64,000 nucleotides of DNA from Paraburkholderia flava (GTDB lineage Bacteria > Pseudomonadota > Gammaproteobacteria > Burkholderiales > Burkholderiaceae), in assembly GCF_004359985.1 (NCBI RefSeq), contig NZ_SMRO01000002.1, positions 879,135 to 943,134 of the forward strand. The letters run 5' to 3'. Below, one piece after another: positions 18,959 through 28,471 of the stretch. Made by a program: the position numbers and the translations under genes. Each line of letters begins with the position of its first letter. Positions within the stretch are counted from its first letter, which is position 1. The notes under the pieces are model-generated. The model was not told the DNA's origin. It saw only the letters and a list, made by a program, of their open reading frames with translations, and searched no databases.

Positions 18959-20209
18959 TCAAGCAGCTACTTTCCTCTCCATATCCGGCAAAAACACAGT
19001 CAACACCCCAATCAACGGAAGGAACGAACAAACCTTATACACATACCCGATACTGGTAGCGTCGGCGAGCTGCCCAAGCACCGCAGCACCAATACCCCCT
19101 AACCCAAACGCAAACCCAAAAAACAACCCGGCCACCATCCCCACGTTCCCAGGAATCAACTCCTGCGCATACACGAGAATCGCGGAAAACGCCGAAGCAA
19201 GCACAAGCCCAATCACAATCGTCAGCACGCTAGTCCAGAACAGATTCGCATAAGGCAACAGCAACGTGAACGGTGCAACACCCAGAATCGACACCCAGAT
19301 CACATACTTGCGCCCGATCCGGTCGCCAATCGGCCCGCCCGCAATCGTGCCCGCCGCAACGGCCGCGAGGAACACAAACAAATGGATCTGCGCCGTCTGC
19401 ACCGACAGATGAAACTTGTCGATCAGATAGAACGTGAAGTAACTGTTGATGCTCGCAAGATAGAAGTACTTCGAGAACACGAGCAGGATCAGCACGCCCA
19501 TCGCGCCCATCACCTTGCCGCGCGACAGCACCGGATGACCGGCCTGCGCGCCGCGCGCCTTCTTCGTCGCCGGATGCCGTTTGTACCAGCGGCCGATCTG
19601 CGTCAACACGACCATCGCGACCAGCGCCGCCACCGAGAACCACGCGATGCTGCGCTGTCCATGCGGAATCACGATCAGCGCCGCGAGCAACGGTCCAAGC
19701 GACGAGCCCGCATTTCCGCCGACCTGGAACAGCGACTGCGCGAGACCGTGCTGGCCGCCCGATGCCATCCGCGCAACCCGCGACGACTCCGGATGAAACA
19801 CCGACGATCCGCAACCCACCAGCGCCGCCGCAACCAGCAGCACACCGAAGTTCGGCGCGACCGACATCAGCAGCAGACCCGCCAGCGTGAAGCCCATGCC
19901 GACCGGCAGCGAATACGGCTTCGGATGCTTGTCCGTGTACATGCCGACGAGCGGCTGCAGCATCGATGCGGTGATCTGGTAAGTCAGCGTGATCAGCCCG
20001 ATCTGTCCGAACGACAACGAGAAGTTGTCCTTCAGCATCGGATAGATCGCGAGGATCAGCGACTGGATCATGTCGTTCAGCAGATGCGAAAAGCTGATCG
20101 CACCGAGCACCGAATACACAGTGCGCTGCACCTTGGCCGCCGGACTGCCGGCGGCGTTCGCCGGGGCGGTGCCGCCGGCCAGCGTGCGCTTGTCGAGGCT
20201 GGTTTCCAT
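18959..20209 (-). CDS. fsr: MFS efflux transporter, fosmidomycin resistance type
   Basis: A 416-residue integral membrane protein with about 12 predicted helices. It resembles Fsr family drug exporters: an early ISFSHLLNDMIQSLILAIYP, then PLVGMYTDKHPKP in the first cytoplasmic loop, SSVFHPESSRVARMASGG, and GGPIGDRIGRKYVIW in the second half. The likely function is proton-driven export of fosmidomycin or related small molecules; the true substrate is unknown. The start at 20209 (METSLDKRTL) gives normal length. An upstream in-frame Met at 20302 would add 31 hydrophilic residues, and neither has a strong ribosome binding site. The gene is divergent from the chemoreceptor gene. Confidence 0.85.
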   Translation of the reverse strand: METSLDKRTLAGGTAPANAAGSPAAKVQRTVYSVLGAISFSHLLNDMIQSLILAIYPMLKDNFSLSFGQIGLITLTYQITASMLQPLVGMYTDKHPKPYSLPVGMGFTLAGLLLMSVAPNFGVLLVAAALVGCGSSVFHPESSRVARMASGGQHGLAQSLFQVGGNAGSSLGPLLAALIVIPHGQRSIAWFSVAALVAMVVLTQIGRWYKRHPATKKARGAQAGHPVLSRGKVMGAMGVLILLVFSKYFYLASINSYFTFYLIDKFHLSVQTAQIHLFVFLAAVAAGTIAGGPIGDRIGRKYVIWVSILGVAPFTLLLPYANLFWTSVLTIVIGLVLASAFSAILVYAQELIPGNVGMVAGLFFGFAFGLGGIGAAVLGQLADATSIGYVYKVCSFLPLIGVLTVFLPDMERKVAA

Positions 20210-20602
20210 ATTGATCTGAAGAAAGTAAGAGAGGACCGGTATCTCCTCGCTGCGACGTCGCGACGCATTGACCGGCGGGTAATCGTTCAGGCTATGTTTC
20301 ATGCAAGTTTAATGTGGCTCGCATGAATTGTCCGGCCAAACTTTGTCGCAGATCGGACATGGACGGATAGGGGCGGCCGTCGATTGGCCGTTGAATGAAC
20401 ATCGCACAGGTCGCATCGGTCCGGAGGTCTATAGCACGCGCGCTGTCTTCGCGAAAAGGAGCGGTTGTCGCACGAGCGGTCCGCAAGTGGCGGGCACGCC
20501 CGACTACGTCACGCGAATTTTGGCCATGTATAAAGCGGTCGCGGGTGCGCGGCCCACGAAGCGGCGTCCCCGGGACCGGGCTGTCGTGTGCGGGAGGCGC
20601 GG
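20210..20602. other. Intergenic region upstream of the MFS and chemoreceptor genes
   Basis: Together with 20632-20697 this is a 488-base divergent gap. Apart from the sigma-28-like site at 20603-20631, it contains GGCGGCCG/CGGCCA words near 20370-20390 and no supported gene. The chemoreceptor frame is open through 20395-20697, but there is no start with a ribosome binding site there. Confidence 0.4.
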
Positions 20603-20631
20603 CTAAAGATACGCACCACATATGCCGTAGA
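20603..20631 (+). promoter_or_regulatory. Sigma-28 (FliA)-like promoter for the chemoreceptor gene
   Basis: CTAAAGATA (20603-20611) and GCCGTAGA (20624-20631) resemble the flagellar consensus CTAAAGTTT - 11 bases - GCCGATAA, with a spacer of 12. The gene starts 67 bases downstream. Chemoreceptor genes are commonly FliA-controlled, so the position is sensible. Confidence 0.55.
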
Positions 20632-20697
20632 CCCGGAAAGACAGGCCGGAATGCCGGAACAGACCTTTCCGGTGCCCGACACGTGAGGGTAAAAAAT

Positions 20698-22377
20698 ATG
20701 AAAGCAGTTTCGCTGGGTAGCCAGCCGGGCGCGGGGTTCGTTCCGGATGGCGAGTCGGCCGGGGACGCATCGCAATCGAACAGCGGCGGCACGTCGGGTG
20801 GACGGCTGAAGGGCATGTCCGTCAAGACGACACTGCGTCTCGCGTTCGCGGTGCTGCTGATCGGCACGCTCGCGATCGGCGTGTTCTCGCTGACGCAGAT
20901 CAGCCGGCTCAACGGTTCGACCCGTTCGATCTACGATCAGGGACACGTCGCGAGCCGCGCTGCCGAGGAAACACGCGGCTACGTGCTGCGTGCAAGCCGC
21001 GCGCAGAAGATGCTGCTGACGGCCACCACGGCAAAGGAACGCGACGACCTCGGCGCCGACATCGAAAGCGGTCTGAACGCGATCGGCACCCAGCTCACGA
21101 CGCTGCAGCACTACGTCGATCCGTCGGATGCGAAAGCGGTCGCGGAGCAGAGGGCGTTCGCGACGGCGGTCGGCGTGTGGAGCGGCCATCTGCGCGATTT
21201 CGTGAAGCTCGTGAAAGCGCAGCCACTCGATCTGTCGCAGATGAACTGGCAGGTCGGCACGCAGGACGTGTCGTTGCTCGTCGAAACGGGCAAGCTCGAA
21301 AAACTCGTCGATACGCTCGTCGAGCAGCGCGGCACCGCCGCGAAGGCGACCATCGATGCGTCGGCCTTCATCTTTCGTTCGTCGTTCGTGATGATCGCCG
21401 GGATGACCGTCGCGCTGATCGTACTCGCGTTCGTCATCAGCGAATGGGTGGTGCGGCGGCTCGCGCGGCAGCTCGGCGGCGAGCCGGTCTACGCGAAGGA
21501 AATCGCGAGCCGCATCGCATCGGGCGATCTGTCGAACGAGATCGCGCTCGGCCGTCGCGACACGTCGAGCATGCTGTCCGCGTTGCGCGACATGCAGGGC
21601 GGACTGTCGACGACGGTGTCCGGCATCGCGGCGAGCGCGGAAGCGATCGCGCTCGCGTCGGGCGAAATCTCGATGGGCAATCTCGATCTGTCGCAGCGCA
21701 CCGAACAGCAGGCGATGGCACTCGAGCGTACCGCGAGCAGCATGGAAGAACTGACGTCGACGGTGCGTCAGAACGCGGACAACGCGAAGCAGGCGAGCAC
21801 GCTCGCGTACAACGCATCGGAGATCGCGGAGAAGGGCGGCGCGGTGGTGAGTCGCGTGGTCGCGACGATGGGCCAGATCAACGACAGCGCGAAGAGTATC
21901 CGCGACATCATCGGCGTCATTGAAGGCATCGCGTTTCAGACCAACATTCTTGCGTTGAACGCAGCCGTCGAAGCGGCGCGCGCGGGTGAGGAAGGGCGCG
22001 GCTTCTCGGTCGTCGCGGGCGAGGTGCGCAATCTCGCGCAGCGCAGTGCGGCCGCCGCGAAAGAGATCAAGACGCTGATCAGCGCATCGGTCGAGCGCGT
22101 GTCGAACGGCTCGACGCTCGCGCAGGATGCGGGTCAGACGATGGACGAAGTGGTGAAGGCGGTGAAGCGCGTCACCGACATCATGGGCGAGATTTCGGCG
22201 GCGTCCGCAGAGCAGAGCGCGGGCATCGAGGAGATCAATCTCGCCGTCACGCAGATGGATTCAGGCACGCAGCAGAACGCGGCGCTCGTCGAAGAAGCTA
22301 CTGCGGCGGCGCGCTCGCTCGACGATCAGGCGCGCGCGCTCAAGCAACTCGTGGGCAAGTTCCGGCTACACGCTTAA
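20698..22377 (+). CDS. Methyl-accepting chemotaxis protein
   Basis: A 559-residue transmembrane chemoreceptor. A 44-residue cytoplasmic leader precedes TM1 (about residues 45-66). A periplasmic helical ligand-binding region of about 165 residues follows, resembling four-helix-bundle sensors, then TM2 (about 231-253), HAMP and the signalling coiled coil. The highly conserved hairpin tip is [20 protein letters not shown], followed by [21 protein letters not shown]. Methylation-helix Gln/Glu pairs flank it ([21 protein letters not shown]). There is no C-terminal NWETF-type pentapeptide for CheR/CheB docking. GAGGG precedes the start at 20698. The ligand is unknown. Confidence 0.92.
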   Translation: MKAVSLGSQPGAGFVPDGESAGDASQSNSGGTSGGRLKGMSVKTTLRLAFAVLLIGTLAIGVFSLTQISRLNGSTRSIYDQGHVASRAAEETRGYVLRASRAQKMLLTATTAKERDDLGADIESGLNAIGTQLTTLQHYVDPSDAKAVAEQRAFATAVGVWSGHLRDFVKLVKAQPLDLSQMNWQVGTQDVSLLVETGKLEKLVDTLVEQRGTAAKATIDASAFIFRSSFVMIAGMTVALIVLAFVISEWVVRRLARQLGGEPVYAKEIASRIASGDLSNEIALGRRDTSSMLSALRDMQGGLSTTVSGIAASAEAIALASGEISMGNLDLSQRTEQQAMALERTASSMEELTSTVRQNADNAKQASTLAYNASEIAEKGGAVVSRVVATMGQINDSAKSIRDIIGVIEGIAFQTNILALNAAVEAARAGEEGRGFSVVAGEVRNLAQRSAAAAKEIKTLISASVERVSNGSTLAQDAGQTMDEVVKAVKRVTDIMGEISAASAEQSAGIEEINLAVTQMDSGTQQNAALVEEATAAARSLDDQARALKQLVGKFRLHA

Positions 22378-22398
22378 CGCTGCCCAACAGCGCTTCAT

Positions 22399-23259
22399 TT
22401 AGCTCGGCGACACGACCACGGTACACGTCGTGCCCGCCGACAGCACCAGCCCGTCCGGCACGCTGTCGATGTGAATGCGCACCGGCACGCGCTGCGCGAG
22501 CCGCACCCAGTTGAACGTCGGGTTCACGTCGGCGAGCAGTTCGCGGCTCTGCGGATTGTCGCGGTCGTAGATGCCGCGCGAAATACTCTCGACGTGCCCA
22601 TGTAGCACACCGCCGCTCATCAGGCGGATCTCCGCCTTGTTGCCGATCTTCACGCGTGGCAGCTTGGTTTCCTCGAAGTATCCGTACACCCAGAATGAGT
22701 GACTGTCGACGATCGCGAGCTTCGCGACGGAGGCGGTCGCGTAGTCGCCGCGAAACACCGACAGGTTCGTCACGTAGCCGTCGACCGGCGACACGACGCG
22801 CGTGCGTTCGAGATTCAGCTTCGCGGCATCGAGCGCGGCGAGCGCCTGCTGATACTGCGCTTCGGCGGCGGTCGCCGAGTGCGACGCGTTCTCGCGGTTT
22901 TCCTTCGAGACGACGAGGCTGTCCATATCGGCACGGCGCTGCGCGTCGTCGCGACGCATCTGCAGGGTGGCCTTGCTCGCGGCGACGGCGGCCTGCGCCT
23001 GTTCGACGGCGATCTGGTAGTGCGACGGATCGATCTGCATCAGCAGGTCGCCTTTCTTCACGAGCTGGTTGTCGTGCACCGGCAGTTCGACGACGGCGCC
23101 CGACACGTCCGGCGCGATGTTGACGACTTCGGCGCGCACGCGGCCGTCGCGGGTCCACGGCTCGTCCATGTAGTGAATCCACAGCGCGCGGCCGATCAGG
23201 ATCGCGACGATGAAGATGACGGCTGTCGCGACGAAGCCCAGGAGATTTCGGATGGTCAT
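22399..23259 (-). CDS. HlyD/AaeA-type efflux periplasmic adaptor
   Basis: A 286-residue membrane fusion protein. TM helix at residues 7-27, then TRDGRVRAEVVNIAPDVSGAV and KKGDLLMQIDPSHYQ (lipoyl-like half), a coiled-coil hairpin of about 80 residues, then ERTRVVSPVDGYVTNL (second lipoyl half) and a beta-barrel domain. It closely resembles AaeA/EmrA adaptors. It is the last gene of a four-gene operon with an outer-membrane factor, a FUSC pump protein and a DUF1656 peptide. The start at 23259 (MTIRNLLGF) was chosen because it begins the signal anchor; it lies 13 bases after the DUF1656 stop. Confidence 0.9.
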   Translation of the reverse strand: MTIRNLLGFVATAVIFIVAILIGRALWIHYMDEPWTRDGRVRAEVVNIAPDVSGAVVELPVHDNQLVKKGDLLMQIDPSHYQIAVEQAQAAVAASKATLQMRRDDAQRRADMDSLVVSKENRENASHSATAAEAQYQQALAALDAAKLNLERTRVVSPVDGYVTNLSVFRGDYATASVAKLAIVDSHSFWVYGYFEETKLPRVKIGNKAEIRLMSGGVLHGHVESISRGIYDRDNPQSRELLADVNPTFNWVRLAQRVPVRIHIDSVPDGLVLSAGTTCTVVVSPS

Positions 23260-23272
23260 GATTCGACTCTGA

Positions 23273-23473
23273 TCAACGATAAACGGCGAGGCCCAACAGG
23301 CCGCACACACAGACGAGCAGGCTCGCCCGGAACAGGGAGGGGTGCCACACGAAACGGTAGACGCCCGTCAGGGCGACCAGCCGGTCGAGCACCCAGGTCA
23401 GCATCGCGCCGGCGATGAACAGCAGCACGACGGCCGGTACGTAGGCGTCGAAGACGGCAATCTCACGGGGCAT
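23273..23473 (-). CDS. DUF1656 (AaeX-like) small membrane protein
   Basis: A 66-residue protein with two predicted transmembrane helices (VPAVVLLFIAGAMLTWVL, and SLLVCVCGLLGLAVY at the C-terminus). This is the DUF1656/AaeX family, which accompanies aaeAB-type aromatic-acid efflux genes. The start overlaps the end of the FUSC gene by 11 bases, consistent with translational coupling. The function within the pump is unknown. Confidence 0.88.
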   Translation of the reverse strand: MPREIAVFDAYVPAVVLLFIAGAMLTWVLDRLVALTGVYRFVWHPSLFRASLLVCVCGLLGLAVYR

Positions 23474-25685
23474 GGCGGGCTCCTTCGCGGGTGGCGTCGT
23501 CCGGGCCGTTCGAATCGCGTGCGCCGCCGACCAGTTCGGCGAGCGGCGACTGCGGATCGAGCAGCGCGGTACGGATGAAATGCAGGTGACTCAGAATGCG
23601 TTGCAGTTGATGTCGCTCGTCGCGCGGCGGCGTGAAGGTGGCGAGCATCTGCTGGACGGCGGCGATTGCATCGGCGGTCGCGGCGAGCGCGGCGTCGAGC
23701 CGATCTGCACGCGGCTTGCCGTACAGCGCGACGATCCGCTGCCGCATCGTGAGGATCGCGGCACGCCACGGCATCGTTTCGGCGTAGCGCGCGTCGGCCG
23801 GCAACCCGTCGATCTCGCGCCGCAGATCGATCACCGCATTGCCCGCTTCGAGCACCGCGTACAGCCAGCGCAGCGTGTCGCGCCGCAGTTCCGGTTCGCT
23901 TTCGGCGAGCGCATTGATCTGGAACATCAGATCGCGCGCGCCGCTCTCGAAGCGTGTGCGCAGACCCGAGAGCCGCGCGCGGCATGCGAACACCACCTGG
24001 CCGCGCAGATCCGCGAACAGGCGATTGCGCAGCCACGGCGTCGACGGCGGCAGCAGCACGGCGAACGCGATTGCCGCCACCGCCATCGACAGCATCAGCG
24101 CCAGTGCGTCGTTCAGGAAGCTCATCGGATCGTAGTGGATCACGAGGTCCGGACCGGCGAGAAAGCAGATGTAGATGCAGTAGCCCATCCCGTACGCGGC
24201 GAGCTTCGGCTTCGTCGTGATGAACGAGCCGAGCAGCAGGAACGGCGTGAGCGCGGCGCACAGCAGCGGGAAGCCGTCGATGTGCGGATACACGTCGAAC
24301 ACGATCACGTACCCCAGCACCGATGCGAGCACCGTACCGGCGGCCATCTGGAACGCGGTGCGCGTCGGGTACGGCGACGATGCGGCGAGCGCCGTCGTCG
24401 TCGCCGCGTTCAGCAGCAGCGTCGCGCCGCTCGGCCATGCGGTCGCGATCCAGAACACGCCGAGCACGATCATCACGATCGCGGCTCGCACGCCGGACAC
24501 AGCCGCGGCAATCGAATTGGTCTTCGGCTCGTAGCGCTCGATCCAGCGCTCGCGTTCGTGCGTATCGACTGCGAGCGACGCGTAGGTCGCGGTGTACGCG
24601 TGCAGATCGTCGATGAAGCGGTACAGCAGTTCGGCGGCCGTGTCGAAGTCGAGCAGCGGTACGTCGGCGCGCGTTTCGAGGGTGGCGCGCGTCGCGCGCA
24701 CGCGCTTCGGCAAATCCGCCTTGTATGCGTCGAGCTGACGGGCGGCGTGGACGGCGTCGGCGGCGGTGCGCACCGGTTCGCCCGACTTCTGCAGCAGCGG
24801 CGAGATCTCTTTGAAGTACGGTTCGAGCGCGTCGATCGTGACGGTCGCGCCGCTGTCGTGCAGCCGGTTCATCAACTGATGCAGCGCGTGAAAGCGCGTC
24901 GACGCGGCCATGAACTCGCTGTTCAGTCGCGAGAGCCGGCCGCTGCGCATCCGCGAGTCGGGGCTTTCGAAGACCGCGACGCTGCGGGTCGCCTCGAAGC
25001 CGACGATGTCGGCGACGAAGCGCGCGTTGGTCGCTTCGACCTGCGTGCGGTCGACCTGTCCCGACAGCGTCGCGGACACGTAGTCGACGAACGACGAGAA
25101 GCGCGCACGGATGGTCGTGCGCATCTGCTCGCCCGCATGCTGGGGAAACACCAGCGCGCTGACGGCGCCCGCGCAGAGAATCCCCAGGACGACTTCGGTG
25201 ACCCGCGTGAGCGCAGAGAGAAACGCGCCGTCCGGATTCTGTGACGCCGGGATGCCGATCAGCACGGCCGTATAGCCGGCGAGCACGAAGCCGTACGAAC
25301 GGAAGTTGCGATTGCGTGCGGCCCCTGCGGTGCAGATGCCGACCCAGATCGCGGTCGAGAGAATGAAGAGTTCCCGCTGCTGTGCGAACAGGCCGATCAA
25401 CGTGAGCATCACGACAAGCCCGACGAGCGTGCCGCAGATCCGGTAGAAGCTCTTCGCGAACACCATCCCGCTTTGCGGCTGCATCACGATGAACACGGTC
25501 GTCATCGCGGTACGCGGCTGCGGCAGATCGAGCTTCATCGCGATGCCGAGCGCGAGCAGCGATGCGCCGATGGCCTTCGCCATGTAGAGCCACGTGCGGC
25601 CGTCGGTGCGGGCCCAGTCGGCGGCGGCTGCGAGGAAGGCGGCGAATGGAGCGACGCGCGGAGTCGGAGAGGGTGTCGTGGACAT
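23463..25685 (-). CDS. FUSC-family inner-membrane efflux protein (AaeB-like)
   Basis: A 740-residue inner-membrane protein with two clusters of transmembrane helices (about residues 30-180 and 395-540), each followed by a large cytoplasmic domain: the FUSC architecture of AaeB, which exports hydroxybenzoate-type aromatic acids. Landmarks are MKLDLPQPRTAMTTVFIVMQ in the first half and AATTTALAASSPYPTRTAFQ in the second. Its neighbours (outer-membrane factor 12 bases upstream, DUF1656 overlapping, HlyD adaptor) form a complete tripartite system. Aromatic-acid or drug export is inferred by family, not shown by sequence. Confidence 0.9.
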   Translation of the reverse strand: MSTTPSPTPRVAPFAAFLAAAADWARTDGRTWLYMAKAIGASLLALGIAMKLDLPQPRTAMTTVFIVMQPQSGMVFAKSFYRICGTLVGLVVMLTLIGLFAQQRELFILSTAIWVGICTAGAARNRNFRSYGFVLAGYTAVLIGIPASQNPDGAFLSALTRVTEVVLGILCAGAVSALVFPQHAGEQMRTTIRARFSSFVDYVSATLSGQVDRTQVEATNARFVADIVGFEATRSVAVFESPDSRMRSGRLSRLNSEFMAASTRFHALHQLMNRLHDSGATVTIDALEPYFKEISPLLQKSGEPVRTAADAVHAARQLDAYKADLPKRVRATRATLETRADVPLLDFDTAAELLYRFIDDLHAYTATYASLAVDTHERERWIERYEPKTNSIAAAVSGVRAAIVMIVLGVFWIATAWPSGATLLLNAATTTALAASSPYPTRTAFQMAAGTVLASVLGYVIVFDVYPHIDGFPLLCAALTPFLLLGSFITTKPKLAAYGMGYCIYICFLAGPDLVIHYDPMSFLNDALALMLSMAVAAIAFAVLLPPSTPWLRNRLFADLRGQVVFACRARLSGLRTRFESGARDLMFQINALAESEPELRRDTLRWLYAVLEAGNAVIDLRREIDGLPADARYAETMPWRAAILTMRQRIVALYGKPRADRLDAALAATADAIAAVQQMLATFTPPRDERHQLQRILSHLHFIRTALLDPQSPLAELVGGARDSNGPDDATREGARHAP

Positions 25686-25697
25686 TGGCGGCTCCGC

Positions 25698-27224
25698 TTA
25701 CCTTGCCGGCTGAGCGGCGGGCGTGGGCGTGCCGCTCTTCTTGCCGTGAGCGGGCAGCGTGTCGGCTGGGGCCGGGCCGTCAGACGGATCGGCGAGACCG
25801 CCGCCCAATGCGGCAACCAGCGTCGCGTGCGCGGCGAGACGTTCGGCCGCGATCCGCGCGACGCCTTCCTGCGCATGCAGCAACTGGTTCTGCGCGACCA
25901 GCACGTTCAGGTAATCGGTCAGCCCGCGCCGGTAGCCTTCGCGCGACAGCGTGTAGTTGCGTCGCGCGACGTCGACCGAACGCTGCGCGTCCTTCGCCTG
26001 CGTGTCGAGCGAGCGCATCCGGACGACCTGGTCGGCGATTTCCTTCAGCGCACGGACGATCGTCTGGTCGTACTGGCCGACCGCTTCGTCGTAGCCCGCC
26101 GATGCTGCGCCCAACTGCGAGCGCAGCCGTCCGCCGTCGAAGATCGGCAGCGACAGCGCCGGGCCGGCAGTCCAGCCGCCGTTCGCCGAACGCAGGAACT
26201 GGAACAACGGACCGGCCGCCGCGAAGCCGCCAAGCGAGCCAAGCAGATCGATGTTCGGATAGAAGTCGGCCTTCGCGACGTCGATGCCGCGTGCCTGCGC
26301 GGCGACGCTCCAGCGTGCCGCGACGACATCGGGCCGGTGACCGATCAATTCGGCGGGCAGCACCGACGGCAGGCCGGCCGGCGTGGTCAGCGCGAGTTGC
26401 GGACGCGTGAGCGCATCGCCGGCACCCGGGCCCTTGCCCGCAAGCGCGGCAAGCTGGTTGCGATTCAGTGCGATCGATTCTTCGAGCGAGTCGATCTGGC
26501 GTTCGTCGTCGGGCAGCGGCGTTTCGGCCTGGCTCACTTCGAGTTGCGTGCCGAGGCCGCCCTTCAGACGCCGCTGCGCGAGCGCGAGAATCTGCTGCTG
26601 CTGGTCGCGGGTCGCCTTCGCGATGTCGAGCAGCGCGTAGTTCATCGACATGTCGATATACGCGCGCACGACGTTCGCTTCGAGTTCGAGTTGCGCGGCG
26701 CGGGCATCGGCGGCGCGCGCATGCGCGAGATCGAGCGCGCGTTCGGCTGCATTCCGGTCGCGGCCCCACAGGTCGAGGCTGTACGACAGACCGATCGTGC
26801 CGGTGTTGTTCCACGTGTTCGCGTTCGACAGCGGACCGGGACCGTAGTAGACGTTTTCCGGCCAGTGCTGTCGCTGGATCGACAGGTTGCCGTTGATCTG
26901 CGGCGCGAGCGCGGCGGCGGCGACGCCGGCCATCGACTGCGCTTCGCGAACGCGCGCCTGCGCAACCGCGAGCGTCGGACTGCCGGCTTCGGCGGTGTCG
27001 ATCCACGCGTTCAGCTGCGGATCGCCGTAGGCGTGCCACCACCCGGCGGTCGGCCAGTGCGCGTCGGCAGCGGCGGCGCGAATGGCGGCGCCGGCGTCGA
27101 GCGACGACGGATCGGTCGCACTGGTTTGCGGCGCGACGCCTCCGGTGCTGGCACAGCCAGCGATTATCAACGAGATCGTAAGAACCGCTGCTGCGGCGAC
27201 CCCAATTCGTACCGGAGACTGCAC
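25698..27224 (-). CDS. Outer-membrane efflux lipoprotein (NodT/OprM type)
   Basis: A 508-residue TolC-family outer-membrane factor with an N-terminal signal and lipobox IAGC (lipid Cys at 24). Two repeated OEP domains follow, with helical motifs such as TLAVAQARVREAQSMAG, GTIGLSYSLDLWGRDR, and in the second half GPALSLPIFDGGRLRSQL and LSREGYRRGLTDYLNVLVAQ. It is the first gene of the operon, so it is probably transcribed with its own pump and adaptor and not recruited from elsewhere. The C-terminal tail is Pro/Ala-rich. The promoter lies in the divergent gap shared with the LysR gene. Confidence 0.92.
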   Translation of the reverse strand: MQSPVRIGVAAAAVLTISLIIAGCASTGGVAPQTSATDPSSLDAGAAIRAAAADAHWPTAGWWHAYGDPQLNAWIDTAEAGSPTLAVAQARVREAQSMAGVAAAALAPQINGNLSIQRQHWPENVYYGPGPLSNANTWNNTGTIGLSYSLDLWGRDRNAAERALDLAHARAADARAAQLELEANVVRAYIDMSMNYALLDIAKATRDQQQQILALAQRRLKGGLGTQLEVSQAETPLPDDERQIDSLEESIALNRNQLAALAGKGPGAGDALTRPQLALTTPAGLPSVLPAELIGHRPDVVAARWSVAAQARGIDVAKADFYPNIDLLGSLGGFAAAGPLFQFLRSANGGWTAGPALSLPIFDGGRLRSQLGAASAGYDEAVGQYDQTIVRALKEIADQVVRMRSLDTQAKDAQRSVDVARRNYTLSREGYRRGLTDYLNVLVAQNQLLHAQEGVARIAAERLAAHATLVAALGGGLADPSDGPAPADTLPAHGKKSGTPTPAAQPAR

Positions 27225-27379
27225 GATTTCCTCCGTGAATGCGATAGAACCCTGCGTCGCATTATATTTTCGGGGCGATTAACGAATAACCCGTAAAAGT
27301 GCGAAGCATTCTTACCGATCTTGAGATAATCGTTTTCACAAACCATGCAACAATCTGAGCGTCCCAGCAAGGAATCGAT
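27225..27379. promoter_or_regulatory. Divergent promoter region efflux operon / LysR gene
   Basis: A 155-base gap, clearly AT-richer than the surroundings (for example 27264-27360), between the outer-membrane factor gene and the divergent LysR gene. This is the classic position for LysR autoregulation and activation. No T-N11-A box could be singled out with confidence. Confidence 0.5.
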
Positions 27380-28318
27380 ATGGATACGCTTCAGAATATG
27401 CGCGTATTTGTCCGCGTCGTCGAAGCGGGCAGCTTCACCGGTGCCGCGCAGTACCTCAATACGACGACAGCCTACGCGTCGCGCGCGGTGTCCGATCTCG
27501 AAGCGCATCTGCGCACCCGGCTCTTGAACCGCACGACGCGCCGCATCGCGCTGACCGAGGCCGGCGAGCGCTATCTGCAGCGCTGCGAACAGATCCTCGC
27601 GTACGTCGATCAGGCCGAAGCCGAAGCGAGCGACGCGCACGCGCGGCCGTCCGGCAAGCTGAAGGTCCACGCGATGACGAGCTTCGGACAGCACTACGTC
27701 GTGCCGGCGGTCGGTCGCTATCAGCAGCGTTATCCGGACGTGCAGGTCGAACTGACGCTCGCGCAGCGGATGCCCGATCTGCTCGACGAAGGTTTCGACG
27801 TGTCGCTTACGCTCGCGACCGGCCTGCCCGATTCGGGGCTCGTGTCGCAACGACTGGGCGCGGTGTTCAGCATCGCGTGCGCGTCGCCGGCTTATCTCGA
27901 ACGCTACGGCGTGCCGCAAACACCGGCCGATCTGAAGAATCACGTGTGCATGCGCATGGTGACGCCTGTCTTTCCCGCCGACGAATGGACGTTCGACGGC
28001 CCCGACGGCCAGCAGACCGTCACACTTGGCCCGGCGACGTTTCAGGTCAATGTCGCCGAGGCGCTGGTGGTGGCGGTGCGAGAGGGGATGGGCATCGGAC
28101 TGATTCCGCTGTATTCGGCGATCGGTGGGCTGCGCAGCGGCGAGCTCGTCTGGGTGCTGCCGCCGCTCATGTCGCAGGAGATGAACCTGTATGCGCTGTA
28201 CCCGTCGCGGCAGTATCTGGACGCGAAGATCCGCACGTGGGTCGAGTTTCTGCGCGACGAATTGCCGGCGACGTTTGCAGCGGATACCGATGGGCTGAAG
28301 CGGTTCGCGCGGACCTGA
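27380..28318 (+). CDS. LysR-family transcriptional regulator (AaeR-like)
   Basis: A 312-residue LTTR. The winged helix-turn-helix occupies about residues 1-60 (MRVFVRVVEAGSFTGAAQYL and RAVSDLEAHLRTRLLNRTTR), followed by a linker helix and a periplasmic-binding-like effector domain. It belongs to the CrgA/DsdC-like branch in which the C-terminal domain contains VAVREGMGIGLIPLYSAIGG. Divergent placement beside the efflux operon makes it the likely regulator of that operon, by analogy to aaeR-aaeXAB; the inducer is probably an aromatic carboxylate. Length is normal. Confidence 0.9.
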   Translation: MDTLQNMRVFVRVVEAGSFTGAAQYLNTTTAYASRAVSDLEAHLRTRLLNRTTRRIALTEAGERYLQRCEQILAYVDQAEAEASDAHARPSGKLKVHAMTSFGQHYVVPAVGRYQQRYPDVQVELTLAQRMPDLLDEGFDVSLTLATGLPDSGLVSQRLGAVFSIACASPAYLERYGVPQTPADLKNHVCMRMVTPVFPADEWTFDGPDGQQTVTLGPATFQVNVAEALVVAVREGMGIGLIPLYSAIGGLRSGELVWVLPPLMSQEMNLYALYPSRQYLDAKIRTWVEFLRDELPATFAADTDGLKRFART

Positions 28319-28471
28319 GAGCAGGCAGGTGTGACAGGCCGATGGTTCGGTGCAACACTTGCTTACTTCCTCGCGCGAACGGGCCTGCTAACGTGTAGTT
28401 AACCGCGCGGGGTTTTGTATCGCACCGCGCGCAGCTTTTCATACTGAACACATCGAAACGAAGAGGGAATC

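Noticed and set aside
18619..19059. 146-codon plus-strand frame containing CRPAQGQRLRREA
   Set aside because: This peptide is the translation of the dispersed repeat and recurs wherever the repeat occurs, including the upstream extension of the prpE frame.
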